Assembly (NCBI GenBank): GCA_905221605.1
Contig: CAJNDS010000701.1
Location: 22,885-86,884 of the forward strand
Reading direction: 5' to 3'
DNA: 64,000 nucleotides
From: Symbiodinium natans
Lineage: Eukaryota > Sar > Dinophyceae > Suessiales > Symbiodiniaceae
Part shown: positions 12,701 to 24,039 of the stretch, piece after piece
How positions within the stretch are numbered: the stretch's first letter is position 1
How the letters are laid out: each line of letters begins with the position of its first letter
Program-made: the position numbers and the translations under genes
The notes under the pieces: generated by a model
The model's database searches: none
Seen by the model: only the letters and a program-made list of their open reading frames with translations
Told to the model about the DNA's origin: nothing

Positions 12701-13560
12701 CACAGGCTAGTATCTTATGACTCATGAATTGTCTGGTCATTAAGGTAACACTTCGGGCGGCCACTATAATCCTTTGCCTGGTGTCCTCGTTACGTTCATT
12801 ATATTCATGCCTCGCGGGCTCGTTATAGTACAACTCTCTTCACTTCATAGTAAACCTTAGTGCCAACATCCTTCACTCCTGGATACTCCTGGTATTCACT
12901 GGACTGGGCTCTTAACCCTTCATTCACCTTTCTCTCGGGGACGTATCCATGAAGCTGAGACTTTAGGATTATTGGGCTGTCAACCTGGCATGAAATTCAC
13001 CTCTTTTCCCCGGTCCCCATAATTATAGTACGAACGAAGGTAATAAAAACACGCTTCGTTCGTAATATGATTATAGGGGCATAAAGGATGTACATTATAA
13101 GCCCCAATATAATAATATGGGCCTTACGTTCACTTCATGAAGAATGAATGTCTGGCAAAGCCCGCTTTCGTGGCTGACTAAGCCCTGCCGATGAGCGGAT
13201 GCCTCGTCAGACACCTAGCAGATTCTAGCAGTAGTGCGACAGCCGAGGAGTCCAGCGTCACGGCCCAGGACTCAGAAGGCCTCAGGGAGTGCAGCTTTCG
13301 CGTAGAGATCGGACGCTGATGTGATGATGCTCTGGAGCTTCCCATGTGACATCGTGCGACCTCACGTGACAAAAAGTAGCAGGGCCGGGTAAAAAAGTTC
13401 CAACGATTTGCGACGCGAGCCAAGGTGGCTCCGTCAGCGATGCACGCAAGGCCTGGTGTCTGTTGCATGTCCTTCGCTTTGTGAGTCCAAGAGTTATTTG
13501 GATTCCCATGGCCAGGGCGCCAGACTTCGTTCCGATGCAGCGAATGGGCTTGACAAGCGT
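9789..13560 (+). CDS. unidentified multi-exon gene, copy A
   Basis: The family is not recognised. Coding is inferred because matching blocks in copy B keep the reading frame and differ mostly at third positions. Blocks in order: FNIEEA (~9850), FLADVPP (~9965), LPPLDPEQRKQAR (~10070; frames need checking), KKLAEKYPEIKCESYGFGEE (10227-10287), LYQVRNTFIHIE (~10826-10862), VADQRNIQSMPHGM (~10945-10986), an Ala/Pro-rich link (~11384), EFAPGTEVVIEG (~11494-11530), LQKFPAFNGLRGT (~11605-11650), GYNVQLAS with KIRGENLR (~11788-11866), RLVPPPP with DPWDA (~12238-12280), and ARAPDFVPMQ (~13512-13542). The FAPGTEV...FNGLRGTV...K.KGENLR order looks like a small SH3/KOW-like beta-barrel, and NTFIHIE...SMP resembles a motif I recall from dinoflagellate regulatory proteins; both are weak inferences. 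Exon limits are unresolved, and decay of this copy cannot be excluded. Confidence 0.5.
12206..12224. repeat. (CA)n microsatellite
   Basis: Short CA dinucleotide run inside copy A, absent at the matching place in copy B. Confidence 0.9.
12480..13160. repeat. AT-rich hairpin island 2
   Basis: This AT-rich block has strong palindromes and is inserted between copy-A blocks. TTTTGGGGG (12600-12608) pairs perfectly with CCCCCAAAA (12616-12624) across a 7-nt loop. A longer imperfect stem joins 13015-13039 (starts CCCCATAATTATAG, ends GAACGAAG) to 13054-13079 (starts CTTCGTTCGTAA, ends TTATAGGGG) across about 14 nt. GTACGAACGAA at 13028-13038 is shared with the 2.55 kb island. The phrases gttcactt and gttcatta recur. 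No convincing coding. It may be a mobile element or an organelle-derived insert. Confidence 0.5.
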
Positions 13561-13619
13561 TCCGCCTGCTCCTCTGTGGCAGGAGAAGCATCGTGGCATG
13601 TCGTACAGTTTGCAGCTTA

Positions 13620-15090
13620 TGCGAAGTGGCCCACACTGCCGGTCTCCGCAAGCTCTTGCAGGAGCGCCACCCAGTGCCTCCGCCGATGTACGCAGAGCCT
13701 CGGCCAAGCGCGCCTGTGTTGTCAAATTGTCCTTTACGGGGCGCTCCCGGGTGGTAACTAGTTTTTGAGCCTTCGGATGTCGATTGTTAGAATGGACAAG
13801 CACCTTGCGCTGGAACAAGCAGCAAAGTTGTTCATAGACGTCGCACCAAGGGCCAGTACGATCCGTACGTCCATCCAGCACACTCGCAACTCGCCTGCAA
13901 TTGCCAGTAGTAGTGGGGATGCTATACTCTGCCTGCGTGGCAGGGGATGGCACTCCACTTCGAACTGGACCTTCACAAGCTTCAGCATTGGGGTTGGGGG
14001 CTTCGTGTCTCCAAGGTATCCTCCCGTTCCGCCTCCGGTAAAGTATGCAGCGCGCTGACCATCGTATTTCGACCGAATCCGAATTGGCGCCTTGGCGGAA
14101 CGTTTGGACTTCGGACCGCATCGGGGCCGTCTGGCCCACGTGGTCAGAGCTCCATCAGCTGTGCGAACGGGTCGAGTGGCACAGACTCATGCATCCTGGG
14201 GCAGCTGAGGAGTATGCGCACAGCTTTGTGACTTATCGAATTCGCGCCTGGGCCTGCTAGTAACCGCCTCGCTTCTTCCAGCTACAGTACAGTCACGCCC
14301 AGAAGAATGCTTGAGATGATTGAGATCGAGCCACGTGCCATCTTTTCATTGAGCCATGTCTTCGCATACTAAGGGGCCTCCAAGCCCACGGAATCTGCTC
14401 TCAACTTGATTCAGAGCTGAGCATGCTTCACTAGTTTTTCCCATAGGCCCATAGGAGGGCTGAGTGATTGCACCGTTGGGGCCCACCCAGAAGAAATCGG
14501 ATTGTGGATGCAGACGCAGAGATGTACTGTACTGGCATTTGGCTTCGCACATCGTCGGCATTTTGAGGAAGGCCTTGTAGCCTTGTAGGGGCCCGTGCCA
14601 CTCAGCAATCGGCAAAGCCTCTTTCCTCCGTGCCCGCCTGGTCGAAATTCTGGGCCGGGAGGGCGAAGGAGACCCTGGCGAATGTCGCTTTTGGTTACTG
14701 ATCGCGGACTTTGTGGGGACACCCCGGCAATGACGCCCACTAGCGGCGTGGGAGCTGCGCGGGTCGCGGGAGGGTTGCGCGATGTTTGCGATGTAGGCAA
14801 GGTCGACAGGCATTTACGAAGGCTGCAGTTTGAAGGTTGCGACGGCGCAGTAGGGGTGTTCCACGAGACCCTCCGCCACGATGCTGAAGCGTCCTCGACA
14901 AGCCTTGCCATTTTCACCCGTGCTTTGTGGTAGCCTGAACGGTTTTAAGGGCTTCCGCCGGGAAGGCTTCAGTCATCGTCACATGCTTGCACGCACCCCA
15001 GCGCTGAAGCCTCATCTCACCAAAAAAAGGCTCGCTGGACTCTGACTTTTCGCGAGCAGATCGCCTGCAATGCAACAGCTTTAGATCGCT
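13620..15090. other. spacer between duplicated copies, no recognisable gene
   Basis: No family motif was identified. Open frames at 13.76-14.26 kb on the + strand and 13.28-14.14 kb on the - strand overlap each other and show no conserved pattern I can name. Terminal exons of copy A may be hidden here. Confidence 0.35.
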
Positions 15091-15499
15091 CCGCATTCTG
15101 CTGGCCTTTGGCTCGACAGGGAATTCAACGACCCTGTGAGGTGTCGAGGTGGTACAGCATTTGAGCCCCGAGGGCAAGTCTGAGAGTCCAGCAGATCCAG
15201 GCCTCCCTGTTTCATGCACGCCCCAGAAACCACCAGTCGAGAGCAGTGGCTGCGCAGGGTCGACTCGATCGACAAACCATTCGATCTGTGCTATCTGCGC
15301 TGTGAGCCTAGGATTTGCCACGCTTTCTGCTGCACTGCAGAAGCTGCAAAAGTGCACGTTGGGCTCTTGAGGCTTCTTTGATCAGCGATTCTATCCCGAA
15401 TGACTGGAATGACGCAGGCCTTTTGCCTAGATTCTAGATGCCTCTACACACTACATTCTGCAGTGCAGTTCAAGCTCGGAAGAACGTGAACCAAAGGCC

Positions 15500-18400
15500 C
15501 ATCTCGCAGAGCATGCTGAGCCAGAGAACGGGCCAGAGACTTTCAACATCCAGGAAGCCGCTGCGACAGCATCTAGCTCAACGCAGCATGAGACATCTAC
15601 ACGGAATGGCTTTCAGAAGCGCAGCACCCAACAAATTCGTTTATTTGTGGCATGTTGGCCTTGATGCTTCTCTCTGCCCAGGCTCTGGATGCTTTCCTTG
15701 CCGATGCGCCACCCACCTGCATATGCGAGATTGTTTAATCACTACCATGGATTAGCCCTGCAAAGCTTGCTTCAGCTGAGATCAGCTGAGGAGCTGCAAT
15801 GAACTGCAACTGCCACCGTTGGATCCCGAGCAACGTAAGCAGGCACGGAGCGATCGACTGAAGACAACGCATTGATGCCGTGGGCAAGGCGCAGGACTCC
15901 TCAACCCTTGACAGGCCAAGAAGCTTGCAGAGAAGTATCCGGAGATGAAATGCGAAAGCTATGGCTTTGGAGAGGAACGAAAATTTGCTGCACTGGTACT
16001 TGTAGTCGGAAGGTCCTCGAGCACAACTGATTTGTCGCGATCTTCGCTTTGTTGGGCCTGCGCTGAGGCAGACTGCATTTGTTCAAGACCACTGCAGCGT
16101 TGAAAGCTGGTCTGGCGAAGGAAGGCGCGCGGAAGTGACAGCCTGTTGGCGCTTTTATGCTGGTTGACCGTCATATGTAATTGCCAGGGATAGATGATAA
16201 GTGGCCCCACGACTTTCCATGGCAGGCTCCAAAGAAGTGCAGCAGACGGAGTGCGCTTCGGATCATTCAACTGCTGTTTCAGGACTCATTCCAGTCCTGT
16301 GCCCGGGGGAGGGCGTGGGGTGGGGGTTGTATGGTAGATCTACTGAATCACTGCGTGCAGGTATCTCGGTGCGCTTAGTGCAACGTACAGAGTTCTGAGG
16401 GGCGGCGTCCTGCTCACGCTCTTTGCATCGGGTTGGCTGTGTGCCTGTAGCTTCCTCCGTGTGCGACCAAAACATATGTTTGCGACTTGCACTGAATATG
16501 CTGGCTTCTGATTTCGTTTACCTGGCAAAACACGAATATTAGCGGGGCTGGAAGTAGCAAAGAAAGTAGTAAGGTGGGTGGAGGGTGGCGGAAAGTGGGG
16601 CCGAGTAGTCCGAACGTGCGCCCGCAACAGAGATCAATGACGCGATCCATGCACTTCTCGACGGGTGCCCTCTTTACTATGCGGCGTGCCGTGTATACGT
16701 CACGGATTTCGTAGCAAGATTTGCACAAACCCGGCCAGCTTCGGCAGGCCTTCCGAGCCTAAAAGTCGGCCCGCGGAGCATTCTGTGAGCACTCTTGCAG
16801 TGACACTTGGTATCTCTCTCTTTCTCGCTTTCTCTTTGTGACTAGGACTCTGCGCTGTTAGAATATTAGAACAATGTGACATTCACAAGAAAAGCCATCG
16901 CCGACCTGGTGCCTTCATCTGCGCTCATCTGCACATCGGCAAGGAGCAGCCTCTCCAGAAAAGACAGAGGGCATTACAGGTGGCGCCTTATTTGAAGATC
17001 CTTGGCACGGAGTGGGCCTTCTTTGTTCTCGATGTTCACAAGATGCTCCTGAGCCCTTCTCTGACCATCTCTGAGGAAGTCGCGGCACTACTCTCAAATC
17101 TCTACCAGGTGCGGAACACGTTCATCCACATCGAGGCCAGGTTTCATGGGGTGAAGTACCTGACAAGCGCAAAGCCAGCTTCTCCCAGGAAAAGGGTGTT
17201 GTCGATCAGCGCAACATCCAGTCAATGCCTCATGGCATGTGCCTGGTCTGCAAGTTCGGAAGAGCCTTAGTCGAATCAAATCAACAGCCAACATGGCGTG
17301 CCCAGAACTGAACGGTTGTTTCGTTGAGCTGCTCGCCATCCAAGGTTTCGGCAGTGCCTGCAGGAGGAAGCTGTGCAAATCCCACAAGACGGTGCTACAG
17401 GACCCGAGATGCTAGTTTCAAGCCACGCTCAGCCATAAATCAGAGTTGTGCGCTGCAAGGCTGATCTAAGTCACAGGAAGCAAAAAAAAAGGGCTCCTGA
17501 CAGCCACTATTACTAGGCACGAGGTTTCATTCTCGGGCTGGATGGCATCTCGAGACAGCAAGCCGGTCAGTCTTTTTTTGGTGTTTACAGTTGTTCATTG
17601 AAGACCGGTTCGTTAGTCTACAAGCCTCGCCTGCTCTGTGTGTGTGTGTGTGTGTTGAAACTCTTGGATTTCGTGCCACCCCAAACCAGCATGGCTTCTG
17701 GTAGGACTTTAGTGCAACAAGGTTGCGGAATGAGTCACAGACCCGAAAAGGATTAGGGTTCAAAAGGCCTCACGTTGCCTCGCCGTTGCCGATCCAACTC
17801 GAACTCCTGTTTTGCGATTCAGTTCGTAGTGCCACGTGCTGGCCCAAGAAAAACATGGGTTGATGCATGCCAGGCCCAGCTACTCCTGCCGAAGAGCCAC
17901 CGGCCACGGCGACACCTCCAATTCCGGAGGTCCCAGAAGTTCCTAAGGCCCGCCACATGGTGCCAGGTAAGGCTCCTGCCGGTTCTGGTGACATGTGCGA
18001 CTCATTCGCTGCAAAGGAGTTCGCTCCTGGCACAGAGGTGATTATTGAAGGCCGGGGGCAACACGATGGGCTGACATGCTGAGCGCTTGCTCCGTTTTGC
18101 GGTGGGCCACGAGAGCGTGCTGTCACATTGTCGCGCCCGAGGGTTGCAGAAGTTTCCTGCATTCAATGGCCTCCGCGGCACTGTTCAGCTGCTCGACAAA
18201 GCCACAGGTCGTCGGGTTCTCAGCGTGCGCTGGAAGTGCGCTGGAGTACCGTGACGTAGCGTGAAATACATACCTTGGCAGAGGAACAAATCAGTTTTAA
18301 AGTCTCGCGGCGAGTCCTTGCAAGCCGAATCTTGCAAGGCTACAACGTGCAGCTTGCCGCTACCAATACGAACAGGCCACCCGAGCAGATTGCCAAGATC

Positions 18401-19300
18401 AAAGGCGACAATCTTCGGATGTTTCTTGCAAGCAATTCATACAAAATCTGCAGCGCGCTTCTGGAATCTGCGCGTCATCACGTGAGCACTGTATGCACCT
18501 GACTGCCCACGTTTTCGGTGCTGTTGACGAGTGTCGGCTGCCTGAGGTTGGTGCCGCCTCCTCCATCATTCGAACCTTGGGATGCACATCCACTGGCAAA
18601 GCACAGCTTCAGCGAAGGAGTCTTGTTGGATACCGATGGACCGACGCTTGAGGCCAGTGAAGAGATCCCGTCCAAGATGCACGCAAGGCAGGAAAAGGAA
18701 GAGGAGGTAAGAGAGACGAGAGAGAGGCTTAAGAGAGAATGAGAGGACTGCCAGCGGCTGTAGCAGCTAGGGAAGCCTTCGGGTGGGATTCTGCGGATTC
18801 CGGTCATGGCATTGTCCAAAAGAAGTGAAACTGCGAGTGCCGCTAGAGCATGCCGCATGAGTACCAGCAGCTTACCTACTCCAATCAATGTCCTCTAATC
18901 CGCCAAACTGTGGGAAAATGCAAGTTGACATGGAAGCCTCCCCACTTCCCATGGGGACAAAATTTGCGCACTTCACTATCGGCATTGGGAAGGGTTGGAA
19001 GCCCCGCGAAATAAAAGCGATAAAGTAGCTTGCTTGCAGCAGCCACTGCTTCCAACAGCTGCAACAGCACAGTTGGGCTCCCCTGCGCCTGCTTGGCAGA
19101 GTGCCTTCAGTCATTCACATGTCGCCAGGGCACCCGACTTCGTCCCGATGCAGTGTATGAGAATGCCGAATGTACAGCCAAATGTACAGCCGAATGTGCA
19201 GCCGAATATGCAGCTCAACGCGCAGCAGAACTTGCAGCAGAACTTGCAGCCGAGCATGCAGCCAAACCCGACTTGGCAGGACAGGGTGCATGAAATCTGC
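15500..19300 (+). CDS. unidentified multi-exon gene, copy B
   Basis: Paralogue of the gene at 9.8-13.6 kb. Blocks: ETFNIQEAA (~15537), ALDAFLADAPPTC (15682-15719), LPPLDPEQRKQARS (~15810-15851), KKLAEKYPEMKCESYGFGEE (~15914-15973), LSNLYQVRNTFIHIE (~17092-17136), VVDQRNIQSMPHGMCLVCKF (~17200-17257), ATPPIPEVPEVPK (~17908-17946), KEFAPGTEVIIEG (18015-18052), LQKFPAFNGLRGTVQLLDKA (~18145-18205), GYNVQLAATN then EQIAKIKGDNLRM (18343-18421), RLVPPPP then FEPWDA (~18547-18592), and ARAPDFVPMQ (19126-19155), running into a Gln/Asn-rich repeat. The last part could be an RNA-binding or scaffold-type low-complexity tail, but function is unknown. Retained frame in all blocks argues it is, or recently was, functional. 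Confidence 0.55.
17638..17655. repeat. (TG)n microsatellite
   Basis: Short TG dinucleotide run in a copy-B intron-like stretch. Confidence 0.85.
19165..19268 (+). repeat. Gln/Asn/Pro-rich minisatellite within coding frame of copy B
   Basis: A 12-bp motif (about ccgaatgtacag) repeats about eight times with drift. It encodes a run of N-V-Q-P-type tetrapeptides that changes to QQNL and QPSM. It follows directly in frame from ARAPDFVPMQ. The matching place in copy A (~13545) lacks the expansion and reads MGLTSVPPAP, so the array grew after the duplication. Confidence 0.7.
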
Positions 19301-19369
19301 GACCTAGCAACTTTTTTCTTGCTTCCGCCAGCAGCTGTGGGGACTACAAAGTGCAAGTGCTGCTAAACT

Positions 19370-22047
19370 CGGAATGTCATGTCATGTGGGTGCGTGCCTA
19401 CGCATCAGTAGTCTACAGGCTTCTCGAGCAGCACTGCAGCCTGACTAGATATGTCTCATGACTCCGTCATGTTTGCGAGGAGCCTGCCCTGACCATCCAG
19501 CAGAGCTACGCGTCAGCCTGAGCCGAAAGACAGCCGATGCGCTCGGACATAATTAACGAGTCTGTGGTGTGCCATGTTGCCATGTGGAGCTGCTGAGGAT
19601 CCATCCCAGTACTATGCGTATCAGCTCCTTGGCCTTTGCGAGTCTCCAACCGTGATGAACTGCCTCCACCGTTGTCCGAGCGTGAAAGTGTCAGACGACA
19701 TGTAATTCGCCCAGGTACGCTCCGAAGGTCGCAGCACGCTGACTGACTTCGTTCTGGGACGCAGTTCGGGATGGCCCTGGAAGTTCCCAAAACTACACTC
19801 CATGACATATGTTGGCATCGCGTCATGTTACTCGTTTACAGTATCATTCGTACCGTACTTACACTGTATTCTCGGCCCCGAGGGCCAAAGCCTATACTGA
19901 AGTCCACAACTACGGGCAACTTCCAGGGACATCCCAATACAAAGTATGCGCAAAGGTACCTCGATGGCGGGGAGCCCAGGAATACTCAAACTGGAAGACG
20001 TGCCATTTTGAACACTGCTCTCGAGCTGAGGTACTCAACTCGACTGTGCACTCGGAAACTGCTGGAATTTGCATCTTGCCTGCAGCGCAGACGCACTACG
20101 CACGAAGGGCTTGCTTCTGCTGGCGACCAAGGAATATGTCGACTTGCCCTCAACATTGCTTCAGGGCTTTGCACGATCAAGTAGCTTTTTTTGGCACCAT
20201 CGGCTTCCTGCTTTGATGCACTGGCATGTTCGTGCTCGCCGACGTCGAACAAAGACGGGCAGCACGCTGCCAGGGATGATGCTGCCACTGATTTTAACTT
20301 TCCAAACATTTCAGAAGACCTGCTGAAGGATGGTCGAGTCTTTTCTGTCGCCTAAGAACACATTAGGTGTGAGCCTGGGTTAACTTGGCCATCTACTACT
20401 TGCAGGTCTGCATCCCTTGAACTTCTAGCTGATTCTAGCTTCTTGACAAGCACTGACCTTCCTTAGAATCCTGCGCAGCATGCATGAATGCAAACACCGC
20501 ACAGGGTTGAGCGTACGTGCGGAGCGTTAATGTGGATGCTCAAGTGTTATCATTATTGACTGGATCTCAAGACTGTCAAGGTTGGCTTATTCTCGCTTGT
20601 CCACGGCCAGAATCCATGCACAAGTGTTGATGACCTTCTTGAACCTGTCAGGGTGCCGGACTTCCGTTCTCGGTCTTTGGTGCACTGCTGCTGAATGCCT
20701 TGGCCGCAGCCTGACACAAGCTCAAGCACAAGCTCAAGCGAGCAGACCTGCTTTATTATGTTGAACGGTTGGCCGTACGAGGTGACGCAAGAATGCACGT
20801 ACGAGACAGGCACGACCCAAGAGTAAAACTTTGCCCGGCCAAAGGGGGCGGTTCCGAGCCGCGGCAATGTGCAGGCTCGGGCAATGAGAAGAGTGCGCAG
20901 CGGGAAGCAGCATGCAGCATGCAGCAGCAAGTAATTAGATCAAGTTGCCTCTGGCAATCTCTGGCATGCTTCTCGCATGCAAAACTCTCCAAAACAACTG
21001 AACTCGTGCATTGGGCACATGCCGCCCAGGGGCATGTCATGCCCTTGCGGCATCTTCAAGAGACGGCGTCGGCCCAAGTTGTGCGTTGAGGCTGGCGCGC
21101 TGAACGCCTGAAGGATGCCACTTTTGTAGAGACAGCAGCTGTAGCTGTACTGGGCTCCACTTCATTTGCCAGCACAAGAGACACCAACCGACGGTAGGAG
21201 TGTCGAAGGCAAGCCATGTAAACCGCTGTTGCGCTTCATTGGTTACAGGCCGAGACATCCAGCGGCAGCGAGTCGCATGAATCTGATTCTGAGCCCGGTC
21301 TCCGTCAGCTCAGTGAGAGTTGCTGTGATGTTGTGGTGTGTAATGACAGTGTACTGGCGCGAATGTGGATTTCACAACTTCAAGTTGCGCCTTGGATGTC
21401 AGTTGTGTTGGGCTGTGGGGGCTTGAGGCTCAGCACCCCGCCCAGGACCACTTCCATGAGGACGGAAATCCTGAACCTGCGAGTGGCAAGAAGCAGAGGC
21501 GAAGACAAGTTCACCGCATCTTGGATAGGGACACTCGTCTTGATTGCCCATGAAACACCTTACTTCATGGAACTTACAGGGGGGTGATGTCCTGCAGTGT
21601 ACGGCACAGCCGGCCCCACGCCCTCACCCATTTTCTGCAGCGAGGAAGGCGTGGAGTTCCAAAGCCAGGGCATTTTCCACGTTGTTCAGACGCGGAGGAC
21701 TTGCACGATCTTTCTTCTAGACTTTTTTCATACAGTCTCTGATTGCAAATGCTGGCAAGATTTTTGACTTCTAGTTTCTTTGCTGTACCCTGTGAGTTCT
21801 TTCTTTATCAGTCCCAATTCCATCTTAATGCAATTGGAGACCTTTCAACGCGGAAAGTCCTCCTTCGCAACAACATGAGGTAATCCATTTGCCTTTTCCC
21901 GGCTTGTTCGTAGTCACGTTGACCGTGCCTGGGCCCCAGTGATTTCGTTGATATCACTGGTGAATCGATGGGAAGAACGAAACAGGATTTCTGTGCACAT
22001 GTTCATGCGTGTCACATGCTTTCGTCGGCTTCTTTGTCTTCAGTGAG
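19370..22047. other. no recognisable gene; possible 5' part of the Kir gene
   Basis: No conserved motif identified. Any N-terminal cytoplasmic exon of the Kir channel should lie in the last kilobase, but I cannot assign one. Open frames at 19.77-20.22 kb have no family resemblance. Confidence 0.4.
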
Positions 22048-24039
22048 GTACTTTGCTTGCTTCGCCTTCTTCGCTCTTTTCTGGATCTGGTTCACTGACG
22101 TTTGCGCTATCGGCCTCGACTCCTACAGAGATGCTTTCTATCTCTCGGTGGAAACACAGATGACAATCGGTTATGGCCAAAATGCTGCATTACAGTATTT
22201 TTTGTTGACATGTATTCAGTCAGTGCCACATGAACCGGATGGAGCCATCAGGGGCACACATGTGGTAGTGGGCAAAAGAGGGCCAAGGCAACTGGCAGTC
22301 TTTCTGGCGTCCAGAATCGGAATCTAAGGCGTTCCAGACCCGAACTTTGGTGACTGCTGGGAAGCAGCCGCTGGGACAACGTGAAACGAGCAATGGACGT
22401 TGCTCTTAGCATGTGATGGCAGCCGAAGATCCTACAACTGCAACTGGCCTGAGGCAGTCCTTATCGTGGTTCAGACGGTAGTAGGGCTGATGCTGGACGC
22501 CACTGTGATCGGCGTGGTTTTCCAGAAGCTGGCCAATGCAAACGCGCGTGCCAACACAGCCCTTGAGCTGAACCAGTCGAGCTTCTGTTGCCTCTGTGCG
22601 TGAGAGAGGCATAGGCTTCTGCAGCATCATGATGCAAGAGTCTCGGCACCATGCATGTACGCTTGGCAAGCTTTTGCTCGTCCTCGGAATCTGAGGTGAT
22701 TTTCAGTGACACTGCGTTGCTAGAGGTGGAGGACGGCTGTGCATACCTTCGCTTTCGGGTGGCGGACATGTTCCTAGGCTGGGGTTCACGTAGCCAAGCC
22801 CGTCCCAGCCATCACCGACAAATGAGAATCAGAGACACAGAAAATGCTCTCGATGCATTCAAGGTCTTGGCGGCCATTGTCTCAGGCGACGATGTACCCC
22901 GGAGCAATTTAGAAAATGGTATGTCTGGGCTCGGGAGGTACGGTGCCGGTGGTGTGGCCACTGCCAGACCTTGCGGACAAGTAGGGCTTGCGTTCCGAGC
23001 GTGAGCAATGTGCCCAAAGCTGCAAAGGCAGGTCTATTGCGTGCAACATCATCGAGATGAGAGCCAGCCGCGCGGCATCCGCGTGGAGCTTGCTGCAGTA
23101 CATCTGGAAGAGCCTGACACAGACATTCATAATGGCATCATATTTCTAGGTCGGGGCAGTGCCAAATCATGTCTGCTGCCTGGAAAACAGAGAACATCAT
23201 GCAAATACCGACCGCGCGTGTGGCAGGCCTACCAGCTATGGTATCGCACAAAATCAACTACGAGAGCCCGCTTTCGCCAGATGTGCCTGCTGGCACGTGC
23301 TTTGGTTCGAAACTGCTGAAGGGTCCCATAAATTGGCAGACAGGTGAACGCCCTATATGCACAGTCATGCGAGACAGTGATCGGGGAATGAGGCGCAGGA
23401 TCCTGTGCGTTGCCTTTGGCCGTCTGGCACTGCATGTTAGGACTGGAAGCCCTACTCCGAATGATGTTCGAAAATATCTGCTTCTTTGCTGAGATTGGAA
23501 GCGATGGGGAGGAGGGAAAACGCTCAGCGGACCGAACAAACTACGAACGACAGAAGTACTCACACTCGCTCACATATGGCAGAATGCGTCAGAGGGGTCC
23601 TGAGAGGTGTTTCTTCGCGGTCAACGTCGAGTCTGCATTGTGAGCTCAGGATTGAGTCGCCTTATTTGGAGGTGTTGGTGCTGCTGAGCGGCACTGAAGA
23701 GTCTACTGGAGCCATTGTCGAAGCTCGACATTCCTACACACTCGACGCTCCTTACCTGCATGGAAAGCTGATCGGTGGCATGAAGACTTCCTTGGAGCTT
23801 GAGGATTGTTGCATGCGTCTGCTGAGGACATGTTTTGGAACAGGGCGTATGGAACGTGCGTTTCCATCAGCAGTGAAGGGTATCACTGTGTCGATTTTCA
23901 TGCTATTCACCATACATATCCCTTGTCAGCATTGCCAGAACAGCGACAGTCCGCAGTACTCAACACTGCCGTTGCTCATGGAATTTCCCATACATTCCCG
24001 GCCACCCTGGACCCGAACATGGACAGCGACAATGAGTGA
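22048..24039 (+). CDS. inward-rectifier potassium channel (Kir/IRK family), 5' incomplete
   Basis: This is a two-TM K+ channel subunit; tetramers conduct K+ inward across membranes. Exon 22048-22194 encodes most of TM1, a turret Cys (DVCAIG), the pore helix and the filter TIGYG. Exon 22429-22558 encodes YNCNWPEA, with the second extracellular Cys, then TM2 (VVQTVVGLMLDATVIGVVFQ). Exon 22696-~22775 begins the cytoplasmic Ig-like domain (IFSDTALLEVEDG, FRVADM). About 23029-23150 holds VYCVQHHRDE. About 23222-23280 holds LPAMVSHKINYESPLSP. About 23650-23746 holds EVLVLLSGTEESTG and ARHSYTLD. Exon 23827-24039 holds DMFWNRAYGTCVS and VDFHAIHHTYP and ends at a stop. Introns include GC donors at 22559 and 23747. 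The TM2 Asp that controls rectification in animal Kir channels is present (LMLDA). The basic patch after TM2 that binds PIP2 in animal Kir is replaced by NANARA. The exon around the usual RKS...AHVR segment was not found. Confidence 0.88.

Larger units (their letters stand above)
9335..13620 (+). repeat. tandem segmental duplication, copy A
   Basis: Blocks here recur in the same order and orientation at 15.09-19.16 kb. Examples are 9345-9420 against 15105-15180 (noncoding, shared 'tttggctc.acag.gaattcaa'), 10227-10290 against 15911-15980, 10830-10863 against 17097-17130, 11484-11520 against 18010-18045, 11600-11660 against 18143-18200, 12238-12280 against 18545-18590, and 13510-13545 against 19120-19155. 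The offset varies from about 5.6 to 6.5 kb, so introns have diverged in length while exon-like blocks stayed similar. Confidence 0.75.
15095..19300 (+). repeat. tandem segmental duplication, copy B
   Basis: Second copy of the 9.3-13.6 kb segment, same orientation. Noncoding sequence at the left edge (15105-15200) is also shared, so genomic DNA rather than a spliced message was duplicated. The hairpin island found in copy A (12.48-13.16 kb) has no counterpart here. Confidence 0.75.
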
